Shown in pieces: positions 27,895-37,265 of a stretch of DNA of 64,000 nt. This stretch comes from Methanosarcina sp. 2.H.T.1A.6. Lineage in GTDB: Archaea; Halobacteriota; Methanosarcinia; Methanosarcinales; Methanosarcinaceae. Position 1 is the first letter of the stretch; each line of letters starts with the position of its first letter. Position numbers and translations under genes: made by a program. The stretch lies in NCBI RefSeq assembly GCF_000979455.1, contig NZ_JJOY01000033.1, forward strand, positions 1-64,000, given 5' to 3'. Below the pieces are notes generated by a model, which made no database searches, was not told where the DNA came from, and worked only from the letters and a program-made list of their open reading frames with translations.

Positions 27895-29325
27895 TTATAC
27901 GAAATGGTAACCTCCATCACTATGTCTTACTACAATTGCACTTCGATTGTCGTTCAGTATAAGATTCTGGTTATTAATCGAAACGTAAACATTCATAGGA
28001 GTTCCATAAGTACGTTCAAATGAAGTTCTGACGAATATGTGGTTAGTTAAATTCATCTGTGGGACGTCTTGAGATTTTCTGGAATAGTGCTGATAGGTTC
28101 CATTTCTTAGAAATGCTATTTTTTCAATCTCGTGGGTGTTAATTAGTTCCTCTCCGGCATCATCAACAACAAGAAGACTGTATGTATGTGAGTCCCTATT
28201 TTTTACTGGAAGCGTTGTTATGTTTCTTTCAGGTTTGACTTCCAATGCATAGACAATTTTGGTCCAGCTTATTTCATCGGGAGAGTAGGGAGAAGGTTTC
28301 ATCACGTTCTCCGGATCTGCCTTATTGAAAAATTCAAATACACTTCTGTTTACCCAGCTGCAAAATAACGGAGTCCCTTCACTATAAAATTCAGAAGGAT
28401 CTTCAGAATAAGGCGGTATGCCAAACACCGTTGAGTAATTGAAGCGTTCGGCAACTTTTAAAGCTTCAATATTTTTTTCGAAAGAGGCTGAGGAAATAGG
28501 AGTTTCGTTATACATCAGTAAAAATGATTCATTGTACAGCGAATTAACCTGAAAAACCACAGATCCGTTTATAGTTTGTCCGGGAGACAGAGTTGTATTT
28601 TCGATTTTATTTTCTTCTTTGAGGCTTGAAAGCACCTCCAGATGTGATCTCTCATAAAAACCGTAAGGGTCCAGATTTGTAGTATTAAATGTACGATTTC
28701 CATCACGTACATGAAGTTCGTTTAATTTGAAATCGAGGTCATTTGAACCGTTATTCTTTATTGAAAGGTCATATGCCGCGTAATACCTTTCATTGAGATT
28801 ATATCCGAGCTTGATTTCTGCGGGATCACTTGAACCACGGTATTCTTTAACTCTGTATATGCAAAGCTTACCATCTTCCTCTTTTACTTTTAATCGAATG
28901 TCGTTGGGAGTTATTAATACCGTATTTTTATCATCTGCAAGCTGTAAATCCAGGGAATTGTCGGGCATAAAAACACGGATAGTATTATTGTCATTGGTTT
29001 TAATGATCTGCGCATCACTTACCCAGTCAATTTCCAGATCATTCTTGAGGTATTTGCTGAGATTTTTACTTTCGTTACCCGGGACATTATCCCAGCTAAA
29101 CAGGTATTTTAATACATTTTCCGAATTATCATGCATATAAATGCTTGAAAAGGACTTTACTTCGATTTCAGGGATATTTTCCTCTTCGGAGGACAGGGTT
29201 GTTGATGATAGGTTTTCTGAATCTTGATATGCTGACTCATTTGATTGAGTAGCATTGTTTTCTTCAACGCATCCACTAAAAATAATAAAGATTGTCAGAA
29301 TCAAAATTAACGTTCTCAATCCCAA
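27895..29325 (-). CDS. Predicted lipoprotein of unknown function
   Basis: A 476-aa protein with a signal peptide and lipobox (IFIIFSGC, cysteine at about residue 19), followed by a Ser/Asn/Glu-rich linker. The mature part has many N-x-S/T sites and beta-rich stretches (about residues 60-470), with no recognisable catalytic motif. It is likely anchored on the outer face of the membrane. It runs opposite to the restriction genes that flank it and breaks their operon. I do not recognise a family. Confidence 0.8.
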   Translation of the reverse strand: MGLRTLILILTIFIIFSGCVEENNATQSNESAYQDSENLSSTTLSSEEENIPEIEVKSFSSIYMHDNSENVLKYLFSWDNVPGNESKNLSKYLKNDLEIDWVSDAQIIKTNDNNTIRVFMPDNSLDLQLADDKNTVLITPNDIRLKVKEEDGKLCIYRVKEYRGSSDPAEIKLGYNLNERYYAAYDLSIKNNGSNDLDFKLNELHVRDGNRTFNTTNLDPYGFYERSHLEVLSSLKEENKIENTTLSPGQTINGSVVFQVNSLYNESFLLMYNETPISSASFEKNIEALKVAERFNYSTVFGIPPYSEDPSEFYSEGTPLFCSWVNRSVFEFFNKADPENVMKPSPYSPDEISWTKIVYALEVKPERNITTLPVKNRDSHTYSLLVVDDAGEELINTHEIEKIAFLRNGTYQHYSRKSQDVPQMNLTNHIFVRTSFERTYGTPMNVYVSINNQNLILNDNRSAIVVRHSDGGYHFV

Positions 29326-29512
29326 TCATCCCCGGTTGACTTCAATGTTACAGTATTTTCGAGACTCTTTTTCTTCGTTTGTGACTCTAATACAGGCATA
29401 TATGCCTTTATACGGTTTAAATTTCTTCTTAAATTGCTGAAAGACACAAGTAGACAATTATTTAATCAACTGACATCTTAAAAGTACTCCAAAATCAAAA
29501 AATGGTGCTATT

Positions 29513-30979
29513 GTGAAAGAAAAAGTTGGATGGATCAAAGGTATCCTAAGTGATTTTGGAGAAATTGTTTCTGGTGGTACACCAAAAACAAAAGTTGCAG
29601 AGTATTGGGGTGAAGATATTTCTTGGATAACTCCAGCCGATTTATCAGGATATTCAGAAAAGTACATCCACAAAGGGAGAAAAAGTATCACTCATCTTGG
29701 TTTAAAAAACTCTTCTGCCAAACTAATGCCTAAAGGAAGTGTATTGTTTTCTTCAAGAGCGCCTATTGGTTATGTAACAATTGCTGGAAATGAATTGTGC
29801 ACAAACCAAGGATTTAAAAGTCTTGTTCCAAAAGAAGTTGTAAATAGCGATTTTCTATATTACTACTTCAAATCCATAAAGCAGCTTGCTGAAAAAAGAG
29901 CAAGCGGCACTACTTTTAAAGAATTATCGAGCAAGGCTTTTGCTGACTTGCCATTATGCCTACCTCCTCTCCCCGAACAACGCGCCATAGTCTCCAAAAT
30001 CGAGCAACTTTTCAGCGAACTGGACAACGGCATTGCCAATCTCAAACTGGCACAGGAACAGCTCAAGGTTTACAGGCAGGCGGTGCTGAAGAAAGCTTTT
30101 GAAGGAGAGCTTACGAAAAAATGGCGGAAGCAGCAGAAGGATTTACCGAATACACAAAATTTGATGGAGCAAATTCGAAGGGAATGGGAAGAAGCTACGA
30201 AAGTTTCTGGAAAAAAGATGAAAGCAGTAAAAAATCTCACAGAAGCGGAATTGGAAGAATTATCCCTACTACCTGAGGGGTGGGGGTGGGTGAAATTAGG
30301 TCAAGTAGTGTGGTCAGTTAAAGATGGACCTCACTACAGCCCTAAATATGAAGAAAAAGGAGTTCCATTCATTTCTGGCGGGAATGTTAGACCTTCAGGC
30401 ATTGATTTTTCCAATGCAAAGTATATTTCAAAGGAACTTCATGAAGAATTATCTAAAAGATGCAAACCCGAGTTAAATGATATCTTGTATACTAAAGGAG
30501 GAACAACCGGTATTGCAAGAGTTAATACTTATGATTTTGATTTTAATGTTTGGGTTCATGTAGCCGTTCTTAAAACTATAAAATCTATCTATCCTTTTTA
30601 CTTACAACATGTGCTGAATTCCTCTCACTGTTATCGACAATCCCAAAAATATACCCATGGAGTAGGCAATCAAGATTTGGGATTAACAAGGATGATATTA
30701 ATTACTTTACCAATTTGTTCCCTTGCCGAACAACAAGCCATCGTTCAGGAAATCGAAACCCGCCTTTCAGTCTGCGATAAGATAGAGCTGGATATCGAAG
30801 AAAATCTGGAAAAAGCCGAAGCACTGCGGCAGAGTATTTTGAAAAAAGCGTTTGAGGGGAAGTTGCTTAATGAAAGGGAGCTGGCAGAGGTTCGAGGGGC
30901 AGAGGATTGGGAGCCGGCTGAGGTTTTGCTGGAAAGAATAAGAAAGGAAAGAGCGAAAACGAAAACGGGGGGCGATTAA
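29513..30979 (+). CDS. hsdS: Type I restriction-modification specificity subunit S
   Basis: A 488-aa DNA-recognition subunit with two target-recognition domains. The first opens near residue 4 (GWIKGILSDFGEIVSGGTPKTK) and ends in LPPLPEQRAIVSKIEQLF, and the second opens near 256 (GWGWVKLGQVVWSV). Helical conserved regions LKLAQEQLKVYRQAVLKKAFEGEL and AEALRQSILKKAFEGKLL are parallel copies that set the spacing of the bipartite target. The start is GTG at 29513; no better start is in frame. It forms a tight operon with the next two genes. Confidence 0.93.
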   Translation: MKEKVGWIKGILSDFGEIVSGGTPKTKVAEYWGEDISWITPADLSGYSEKYIHKGRKSITHLGLKNSSAKLMPKGSVLFSSRAPIGYVTIAGNELCTNQGFKSLVPKEVVNSDFLYYYFKSIKQLAEKRASGTTFKELSSKAFADLPLCLPPLPEQRAIVSKIEQLFSELDNGIANLKLAQEQLKVYRQAVLKKAFEGELTKKWRKQQKDLPNTQNLMEQIRREWEEATKVSGKKMKAVKNLTEAELEELSLLPEGWGWVKLGQVVWSVKDGPHYSPKYEEKGVPFISGGNVRPSGIDFSNAKYISKELHEELSKRCKPELNDILYTKGGTTGIARVNTYDFDFNVWVHVAVLKTIKSIYPFYLQHVLNSSHCYRQSQKYTHGVGNQDLGLTRMILITLPICSLAEQQAIVQEIETRLSVCDKIELDIEENLEKAEALRQSILKKAFEGKLLNERELAEVRGAEDWEPAEVLLERIRKERAKTKTGGD

Positions 30980-32830
30980 ATGGACATTGTACCAGAGAAA
31001 CAGAACATTGACAGTGTGTTCTCAAATACTACATACTACATAGATTTTTACCAGCGTGAGTACAAATGGACAAAGGAGCCTGTAGAACGGCTGCTGGAGG
31101 ATATTTTCTACAAATTCAGTCAGGAGTATGAAAACAATAAGTCGCTTGATCCAACAAAGGAAATGATTTCGTCTAAATATCCATGGTATTATTTGAATAC
31201 CTATGTTACTAACACTATCGAGGGAAAAGTGTATGTTGTAGACGGACAACAGAGGCTTACTACTCTTACTTTAATTCTCATTAAGCTTTTCCACTTATCC
31301 AATAAGTTTGAATCTAAAACTGAGAAGTGGCTCGAAAGTAAAATAGCAGGTTACTCAGGTATGGAGTACTCTTTTTGGATGAATCATGAAAAACATAAAC
31401 AAGTTCTTAAAGATCTGTTTGAATCGGCAGATGATATAAAAGAAATTAATGTGTCTACCGGTATTACAGCAGTGAACATGCGTGATAACTACCAGATAAT
31501 CAGCAAGTGTTTAGATGAACAATTATCTGAAAAACACAAATTTGAAACTTTTTCGATGTATTTCCTTTATAGGCTTGTATTAATCAATCTATCCGTTGAA
31601 CAAACCAATGTCCCAATGATATTTGAGGTAATTAATGATAGAGGTATCAGGCTGAAACCCTACGAAATACTAAAAGGGAAGCTTTTAGGACAGATAGACA
31701 AGTTTGAACTGGATATGAAAGACTACAACAGTCTGTGGGAAAAACAAGTTCAGGCAATTAATAACTTCAAAGAAGATGAGATCGATACATTTTTTAGATA
31801 TTTTTTAAAAGCCAAATTTGCCAATACACAAGCTGAAGGAAAACGTTTTGATGGAGACTACCATCGGGAAATGTTCACCAATGAAATAAATGAATATTTA
31901 AAACTCAAACACAATCCATCAGAAGTCAAACATTTTCTTGAGCAGACTTTCACTTATTATACCCAGCTTTATTTGAAGATATGGAAAGCTTATTCCCACT
32001 ATAACAGCTCATATGAATATGTTTTTTTCAATAAACTGAATGAGATGGATGGGCAGTTCTTACTTATCCTTTCCTCCTGCAAGTTGAACGATACTCAAAA
32101 GGAAGAAAAAATAGCAACTATAGCTTATGAGCTTGACCGTTTTTTCTCTCTACTTCAACTTCAAAACGCTTATGAGAGTAATACATTCAACCAAACCCTA
32201 TACAAAATATCAAGTGAGATAAGAGATAAACCTCTTGATATTATCAGGAACGTTTTTGACAAGTATTTGCTTCAAGAACTATCAACTAGAAGAAGTTCAG
32301 AAGCCACACAACCTGTTCAATACGCTTTTTTCAAAAATACAGGAACTTCTCTCAATATGCGTTTTAAGAGATATTTCTTTGCTCGTATAGACAAATTCCT
32401 TGCAAATAATATGAATTTGAGTACAAAACATCCTATTGAAAATCTGGTCACAAAAACTGGTCCAAAAAATGGTTTCCATATAGAACATATCCTTGCAAGA
32501 AACGAAGAAAATCTTGAACTTTTCCACAATGACGAAGATATATTTGAACAAGAAAGAAACAGATTGGGTGGAATTCTCTTAATGAAGGGGAGAGACAATA
32601 TCTCAAGCAACAATGAATCCTATCCAAATAAGTTAAGGTCATATGATAATACACTTTATTGGAATGAAACATTGAGAGAAGATTTCTATAAATCAAAACT
32701 AGATGTAGAGGAATTGAAGAAAAAGTATAGCCTCACTGAGCTTGTTCCAATAAACGATAAATTTGGTCCGGACGAGCTTGAAAATAGGCAAAAACTTCTT
32801 TTTGAAATAACAAAAATCATCTGGAATTAA
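30980..32830 (+). CDS. DUF262/DUF1524 protein (GmrSD-like nuclease)
   Basis: A 616-aa protein whose N-terminal DUF262 part carries YQREYKWTKEPVERLLEDI (residues 24-42) and VVDGQQRLTTLTLI (near 82-95), the nucleotide-using half of GmrSD-type enzymes. The C-terminus holds the HNH-type DUF1524 signature: HIEHILARNEENL, then NRLGGILLMKGRDN and NNESYPNKLRSY (residues 498-555). GmrSD proteins are type IV restriction enzymes against modified phage DNA. Its ATG follows the hsdS stop without a gap, and hsdM starts one base after its stop, so it is produced with the methylase complex. Activity is inferred from family. Confidence 0.9.
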   Translation: MDIVPEKQNIDSVFSNTTYYIDFYQREYKWTKEPVERLLEDIFYKFSQEYENNKSLDPTKEMISSKYPWYYLNTYVTNTIEGKVYVVDGQQRLTTLTLILIKLFHLSNKFESKTEKWLESKIAGYSGMEYSFWMNHEKHKQVLKDLFESADDIKEINVSTGITAVNMRDNYQIISKCLDEQLSEKHKFETFSMYFLYRLVLINLSVEQTNVPMIFEVINDRGIRLKPYEILKGKLLGQIDKFELDMKDYNSLWEKQVQAINNFKEDEIDTFFRYFLKAKFANTQAEGKRFDGDYHREMFTNEINEYLKLKHNPSEVKHFLEQTFTYYTQLYLKIWKAYSHYNSSYEYVFFNKLNEMDGQFLLILSSCKLNDTQKEEKIATIAYELDRFFSLLQLQNAYESNTFNQTLYKISSEIRDKPLDIIRNVFDKYLLQELSTRRSSEATQPVQYAFFKNTGTSLNMRFKRYFFARIDKFLANNMNLSTKHPIENLVTKTGPKNGFHIEHILARNEENLELFHNDEDIFEQERNRLGGILLMKGRDNISSNNESYPNKLRSYDNTLYWNETLREDFYKSKLDVEELKKKYSLTELVPINDKFGPDELENRQKLLFEITKIIWN

Positions 32831-32831
32831 T

Positions 32832-34334
32832 ATGTCTGAAAACACCTCATCCATCGTTTCCAAAGTCTGGAGCTTCTGCAACGTCCTGAGGGACGGGGGC
32901 GTGAGCTATGGCGATTATCTGGAACAGTTGACCTATCTCATATTCCTGAAAATGGCTGAAGAGTACCGGAAGCCGCCGTACAACAGGGATATTGGCATCC
33001 CGGAGGAATATACCTGGGATAATTTGAAACAGCAGCGTGGAGCAGAACTCGATATTCACTACAAGAAGCTGTTAGAAGAGCTTGGGAAAAAGCCGGGGAT
33101 GCTCGGACAGATCTTCCTCAAAGCCCAGAATAAGGTCAGCGACCCTGCCATGCTGTACAAGGTCATTGATATGATCGACAAGGAAAGCTGGGTCATGATG
33201 GGTGTGGATACGAAAGGAGAGATCTACGAAGGGCTCCTGCAGAAGAATGCAGAAGATACAAAAAGCGGAGCCGGCCAGTACTTCACCCCCAGGCCGCTCA
33301 TCAGGGCAATGGTCCGGTGCCTCCAGCCCGGACCCATGAAGACAATCGGCGATCCCTGCTGCGGCACAGGCGGGTTCTTTTTAGCAGCTTACGACTTCCT
33401 TACCTCAAACCACCGGCTGGACCGGGAGCAGAGTCGTTTCCTGAAAAACAAAACCTTTGGCGGGAACGAAATCGTCGCAGGGACAAGGCGGCTTGCCCTG
33501 ATGAACATGTTCCTGCACAACATCGGGGAAATCGACGGGGAGCCCATGATCTCCAATTCCGATGCTCTCATAGCTGATCCTGGTTACCGTTACGATTACA
33601 TCCTCACAAACCCGCCTTTTGGAAAAAAGAGCAGCATGACCTTCACCAACGAAGAAGGGGAGCAGGAAAAAGAAGACCTCACTTACAACCGGCAGGACTT
33701 CTGGACAACCACAAGCAACAAGCAGCTAAACTTTGTGCAGCACATCCATACCATCCTCAAAACCGGCGGGCAGGCAGCAGTGGTATTGCCCGACAATGTC
33801 CTGTTTGAAGGCGGAGCCGGAGAGACCATCCGTAAAAAACTTCTTGAAACCACCGACCTGCACACAATCCTGCGCCTGCCGACAGGCATCTTCTATGCAA
33901 ATGGCGTAAAGGCAAACGTGCTTTTCTTTGAAGCAAAATCTGCTGCGAAAGAGCCCTGGACAAAAGAAGTGTGGATCTACGATTACCGCACAAATGTACA
34001 CCACACATTAAAGAAAAATCCACTGAAGTTTTCAGATCTGGAAGATTTCATCAAATGCTACAACCCCGAAAACCGCCACAGCCGCAAAGAGACCTGGAGT
34101 GAGGAAGCTCCCGAAGGCAGGTTCAGAAAATTCAGCTATGATGAAATTGTAGCAAGGGATAAAACGAATCTGGACATCTTCTGGCTCAAAGACAAAAGCC
34201 TCGCTGATCTGGACAACCTTCCGGACCCCGATATTCTTGCAAATGAGATTATAGAGAATATGGAGGCTTCGCTGGCAAGTTTCAAGGAAATTATGCTCAC
34301 AATTAATGGAAACGGTGAAAGTGAAAAGAATTAA
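32832..34334 (+). CDS. hsdM: Type I restriction-modification DNA methyltransferase subunit M
   Basis: A 500-aa N6-adenine methyltransferase. It has the HsdM N-terminal helical domain (residues 8-125), the AdoMet motif GDPCCGTGGFF near residue 173, and the catalytic NPPFG near 257. With HsdS it protects host DNA; with HsdR it forms the restriction complex. Gene order here, R-(3.2 kb)-S-DUF262-M, is unusual: M commonly precedes S. The sequence is more GC-rich than hsdS and the DUF262 gene in the same operon, which may show a mosaic origin. Confidence 0.95.
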   Translation: MSENTSSIVSKVWSFCNVLRDGGVSYGDYLEQLTYLIFLKMAEEYRKPPYNRDIGIPEEYTWDNLKQQRGAELDIHYKKLLEELGKKPGMLGQIFLKAQNKVSDPAMLYKVIDMIDKESWVMMGVDTKGEIYEGLLQKNAEDTKSGAGQYFTPRPLIRAMVRCLQPGPMKTIGDPCCGTGGFFLAAYDFLTSNHRLDREQSRFLKNKTFGGNEIVAGTRRLALMNMFLHNIGEIDGEPMISNSDALIADPGYRYDYILTNPPFGKKSSMTFTNEEGEQEKEDLTYNRQDFWTTTSNKQLNFVQHIHTILKTGGQAAVVLPDNVLFEGGAGETIRKKLLETTDLHTILRLPTGIFYANGVKANVLFFEAKSAAKEPWTKEVWIYDYRTNVHHTLKKNPLKFSDLEDFIKCYNPENRHSRKETWSEEAPEGRFRKFSYDEIVARDKTNLDIFWLKDKSLADLDNLPDPDILANEIIENMEASLASFKEIMLTINGNGESEKN

Positions 34335-34453
34335 AAAAGAAATTCCACATATGTCTGAAGATTAAAGAATATTCTTGATATTCTTTTTATCAGTTCTTGA
34401 TATTCTTTTTATAATCGCCAAATCCAAAAATTCAGGTTTTTCAATAAAATGTT

Positions 34454-34471
34454 GTGGTGGATATCCACCAC
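34454..34471. terminator. 18-bp perfect palindrome between convergent genes
   Basis: gtggtggatatccaccac, followed by a second half-copy atatccaccac, lies between the stops of hsdM and the facing beta-propeller gene. It could end transcripts from both sides. No T-run follows, so the role is uncertain. Confidence 0.4.
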
Positions 34472-34510
34472 TTATATATCCACCACTTACTTTACTGTAA
34501 GATTTTCAGG

Positions 34511-35500
34511 TCAGGCTGCAAGGTCGCATAAGTAGATATCATTGCCAGCCGTACTATCAACATAGTTCTTGTCCATTCCCCACACAAGAGTGTTATTGTA
34601 TACTTCCGGTGTCGTATAAACTTCTTCAGGATACTCATATACCAGTGTGCTTTGTCCCGTAGATATGTTATATACATATACTCCAGGCTTGCCTTCATAA
34701 TCATCAACACATTTATTGTATACAATTTTATCATTTTGTATGGCAATGTGTGTCCCTGTACTGGCGCCGTATTCATTTCCATCTGGATCGGTGTCAAGTT
34801 GATGTGTGACGTCCAGGGTTTTCTTTGTTGAGGTATTATACATCGCAATATATCCCTGATGATTATATACATCAGACCAGATGACGTTAGTACCCCATAT
34901 ATGCGGTATGTTCGGGTCTCCATATGAATTGACAGTTATTCTTTCCGTCGTATTGATGTCATACATTCTGATAGTTATATCCACTTCCGGATCTTCTGAA
35001 TATGAGTAATACACCACTTTTGTGTCATATATGTCGGGATTACTACCGTTTCCTATTTTTGTCTGTGTGGATGTAGATATGTCCCTCAGATATACACTAT
35101 CATTTTCACTCCAGACGATTCTGTTGCCGTAAATAGCAGGTTTGCTATATTGGTCTACGTTCTTCGTGATGTAACTTTTTGTGGCTGTTGGTATATCGTA
35201 CACAGCAAGCCTTGGTGTTCCACTGCTTTCATCATGCCACACTAACTTGTTGTCGTAAATATCCGGACTGGAGGCCCCAGAAGAGCTAAACGTGGTGTCT
35301 GTTCTGTTGGTCAGGTCGTATAGATGAATAACAACCCCATTTGTCCATACTACCCTGTTACCATAAACAGCAGGATCGTATCCGGTGCCAATTTTCGTAA
35401 CTTGAGCCTCTGAAGCTGCGGCTGAGATTAAAATCAAAATAACAAAAATCAGGAATGCTGAAGCTAAAGCTATTGAACATAGCTTTCCCTTATTTTTCAT
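34511..35500 (-). CDS. Secreted beta-propeller surface protein
   Basis: A 329-aa protein with a signal peptide (LCSIALASAFLIFVILILIS, residues 7-26). The rest is built of six to seven repeats of about 40-45 residues. Each carries a variant of P-x-I-Y-G-N-R-I-V-W followed by V-Y-L-R-D-I-S-T-x-T, as in TolB/YncE-like propellers of Methanosarcina surface proteins. It is probably exposed outside the cell and many N-x-S/T sites suit glycosylation. The ligand is unknown. No C-terminal anchor is visible, so it may be released or held by others. Confidence 0.85.
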   Translation of the reverse strand: MKNKGKLCSIALASAFLIFVILILISAAASEAQVTKIGTGYDPAVYGNRVVWTNGVVIHLYDLTNRTDTTFSSSGASSPDIYDNKLVWHDESSGTPRLAVYDIPTATKSYITKNVDQYSKPAIYGNRIVWSENDSVYLRDISTSTQTKIGNGSNPDIYDTKVVYYSYSEDPEVDITIRMYDINTTERITVNSYGDPNIPHIWGTNVIWSDVYNHQGYIAMYNTSTKKTLDVTHQLDTDPDGNEYGASTGTHIAIQNDKIVYNKCVDDYEGKPGVYVYNISTGQSTLVYEYPEEVYTTPEVYNNTLVWGMDKNYVDSTAGNDIYLCDLAA

Positions 35501-36052
35501 TTATTTTCCCCCAGGTAGCTTTATTTTTCAAAGTTAATGTAAAGTTTATAGTTCGGATATTTTTCAGATTCTGTAATAGGTTCTGTAATAATATCTGAAT
35601 CATCTATTACTGAAGTCACATTAATCCAAACCTGGACTATTTGCCCAACTAATTATGTGATAAATTAATAGAGACTAGGTAATTATATAATTTTACGAAT
35701 AAAATATTTTCTAACCTTTGTTACATATCGATTTTTGTTATGAACTAAAATTACAGACTTCAATTCGATATCAAAAATTGCTTTAAGACCGGAGCTATTT
35801 TCACAAACAAGCCCGTTGATTTAAGTACAAGATAATTCTGTGTTGCCCGGGTTATTTCGTAACATACCCTAACTCAAAACCGGACAAAACAGAGGTTCAT
35901 CGAACCTTCCTTTTTTTTGTAGGCTCATTATCTGATTCCCCATATGGGGTAAAAAGGTCAGAAACCGTTTTTCCCGGAGAAAAGCTAACCGCAAGCTAAT
36001 AAAATGGAGAAGATGAGAATCTGCCCTCAATAAAAAATTTGAGTTAAAACCT
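35501..36052 (+). terminator. Intergenic with an orphan terminator at 35893-35918
   Basis: aggttc-atc-gaacct (35893-35907) is followed by cc and a run of eight T residues at 35911-35918, a plus-strand terminator-like structure. Neither neighbouring gene reads toward it on the plus strand. A TATA-like aattatataatt at about 35689 could start a small RNA of about 200 nt ending here. ccccatatgggg at 35938-35949 is a further palindrome. No protein gene seen. Confidence 0.4.
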
Positions 36053-37084
36053 TCATTCAAAGATCCGCACGTCCACGACCACATGCAGGACGCCCGGAGA
36101 ATATTTCTTAATCCTCCGGATTGCCAGGACCTCAACTTTTTTCCCCAGGCATCCGGCAGCTTTTTTTATCCTTTCTTCAGGCCTGGTTCTGGCGAGGTTT
36201 TCAGGTACCGTTTCATGGTAATGCAGGATCCCTCCGCTTTTTTTCAAAGCTTTCATAGCCGGTTCCAGATAGTGGTGTGTTGTTCCCACATAACCCATAA
36301 TCACCCTGTCCGCCTCCCCTTCGGGAGCGGCATGTGAGCAGTCTCCCGGAACCGGGGTAATAATGTCCTCCACATGGTTCAGCCTGACATTTTCCTTAAG
36401 GTAGGCAAAGGACTCCGGGTTAATTTCTATCGAGATGATTTTTTCCGGCCGCGCATGGACAGCCATGGGAATTGAAAAGTAGCCTATCCCTGCGAACATG
36501 TCCACAACAATTTCCCCGCTTCCGAGTTTGCTCATCCTTTTCCTTTCTTCAAGGTTGCCTTTGGAGTACATCACTTTCGTTACATCCTGCTTGAAGAGGC
36601 ATCCGTGTTCTTTGTGGATAGTTTCGGTGGAGGTTCCGAGGAGAAGTTCCCTTTTTGGCTGGCGGAACTGCCCTTCGATTCCGAAATCTCTGACAACGCT
36701 CCTGCACTTTGGATACATGGAAAGCAGGGCTTCAGCTATCCTTATTTTTTTGCTTTCGAGGCTTTCAGGGATACTGACGATAATGATGTCTCCTAAAATA
36801 TGCCAGCCTGATGGAACGCATGCAAGTTCGGCTTCGGTAAGGGAATCTTTAAGATATTCTTTCAGGGACCCGGTTTTTTCCAGAAATTCGGGATTTTCCT
36901 GTTCAATTACTGGAAAATCTCCTATTTTTTCTCCTGCAGCCTCAGTGACAGGGATTTCAAGGAAAGTGCCTTCTTCGGTCTGGAGCTTTCGGATTTTTCG
37001 GGTATCGTCAAAGAGATCCGCAATTATAACTTCCAGCCGGGCTTCTTCACCCTTTTCGAGTGGAACACGGATAGTTCTGTACAT
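36053..37084 (-). CDS. taw2: tRNA-Phe wybutosine aminocarboxypropyltransferase (Taw2/TYW2 type)
   Basis: A 343-aa Trm5/TYW2-family Rossmann enzyme. The AdoMet loop is VVDMFAGIGYFSIPMA (near residue 193), followed by the acidic IISIEINPESFAYLKENVRLN. The decisive segment is DRVIMGYVGTTHHYLEPA then GGILHYHE. True Trm5 m1G37 methylases have a N-L-P-x2-A/S motif there, while TYW2-type enzymes have G-Y-x-x-T-x-x-Y. So it probably transfers the aminocarboxypropyl group of AdoMet to 4-demethylwyosine at position 37. Length is normal. No strong ribosome site precedes the ATG at 37084. Confidence 0.85.
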   Translation of the reverse strand: MYRTIRVPLEKGEEARLEVIIADLFDDTRKIRKLQTEEGTFLEIPVTEAAGEKIGDFPVIEQENPEFLEKTGSLKEYLKDSLTEAELACVPSGWHILGDIIIVSIPESLESKKIRIAEALLSMYPKCRSVVRDFGIEGQFRQPKRELLLGTSTETIHKEHGCLFKQDVTKVMYSKGNLEERKRMSKLGSGEIVVDMFAGIGYFSIPMAVHARPEKIISIEINPESFAYLKENVRLNHVEDIITPVPGDCSHAAPEGEADRVIMGYVGTTHHYLEPAMKALKKSGGILHYHETVPENLARTRPEERIKKAAGCLGKKVEVLAIRRIKKYSPGVLHVVVDVRIFE

Positions 37085-37265
37085 TGGAATTGAAGGATAT
37101 CCGGCATGGGATTAATGTTTTTTGTTCATGAATCTAATTCTGTAGATAATATATTTCTGATGATTTATATAATTATGATGCCATAGATGTTAGGATGAAT
37201 TCCAGAATATTTTTTTCAGCAGCTTAATATAAATGCCATTTATATTATTGGGTTAAAAATGTGGT

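Noticed and set aside
36053-37084. Trm5 (m1G37 methyltransferase)
   Set aside because: The N-L-P motif of Trm5 is replaced by G-Y-V-G-T-T, which fits the TYW2/Taw2 branch.
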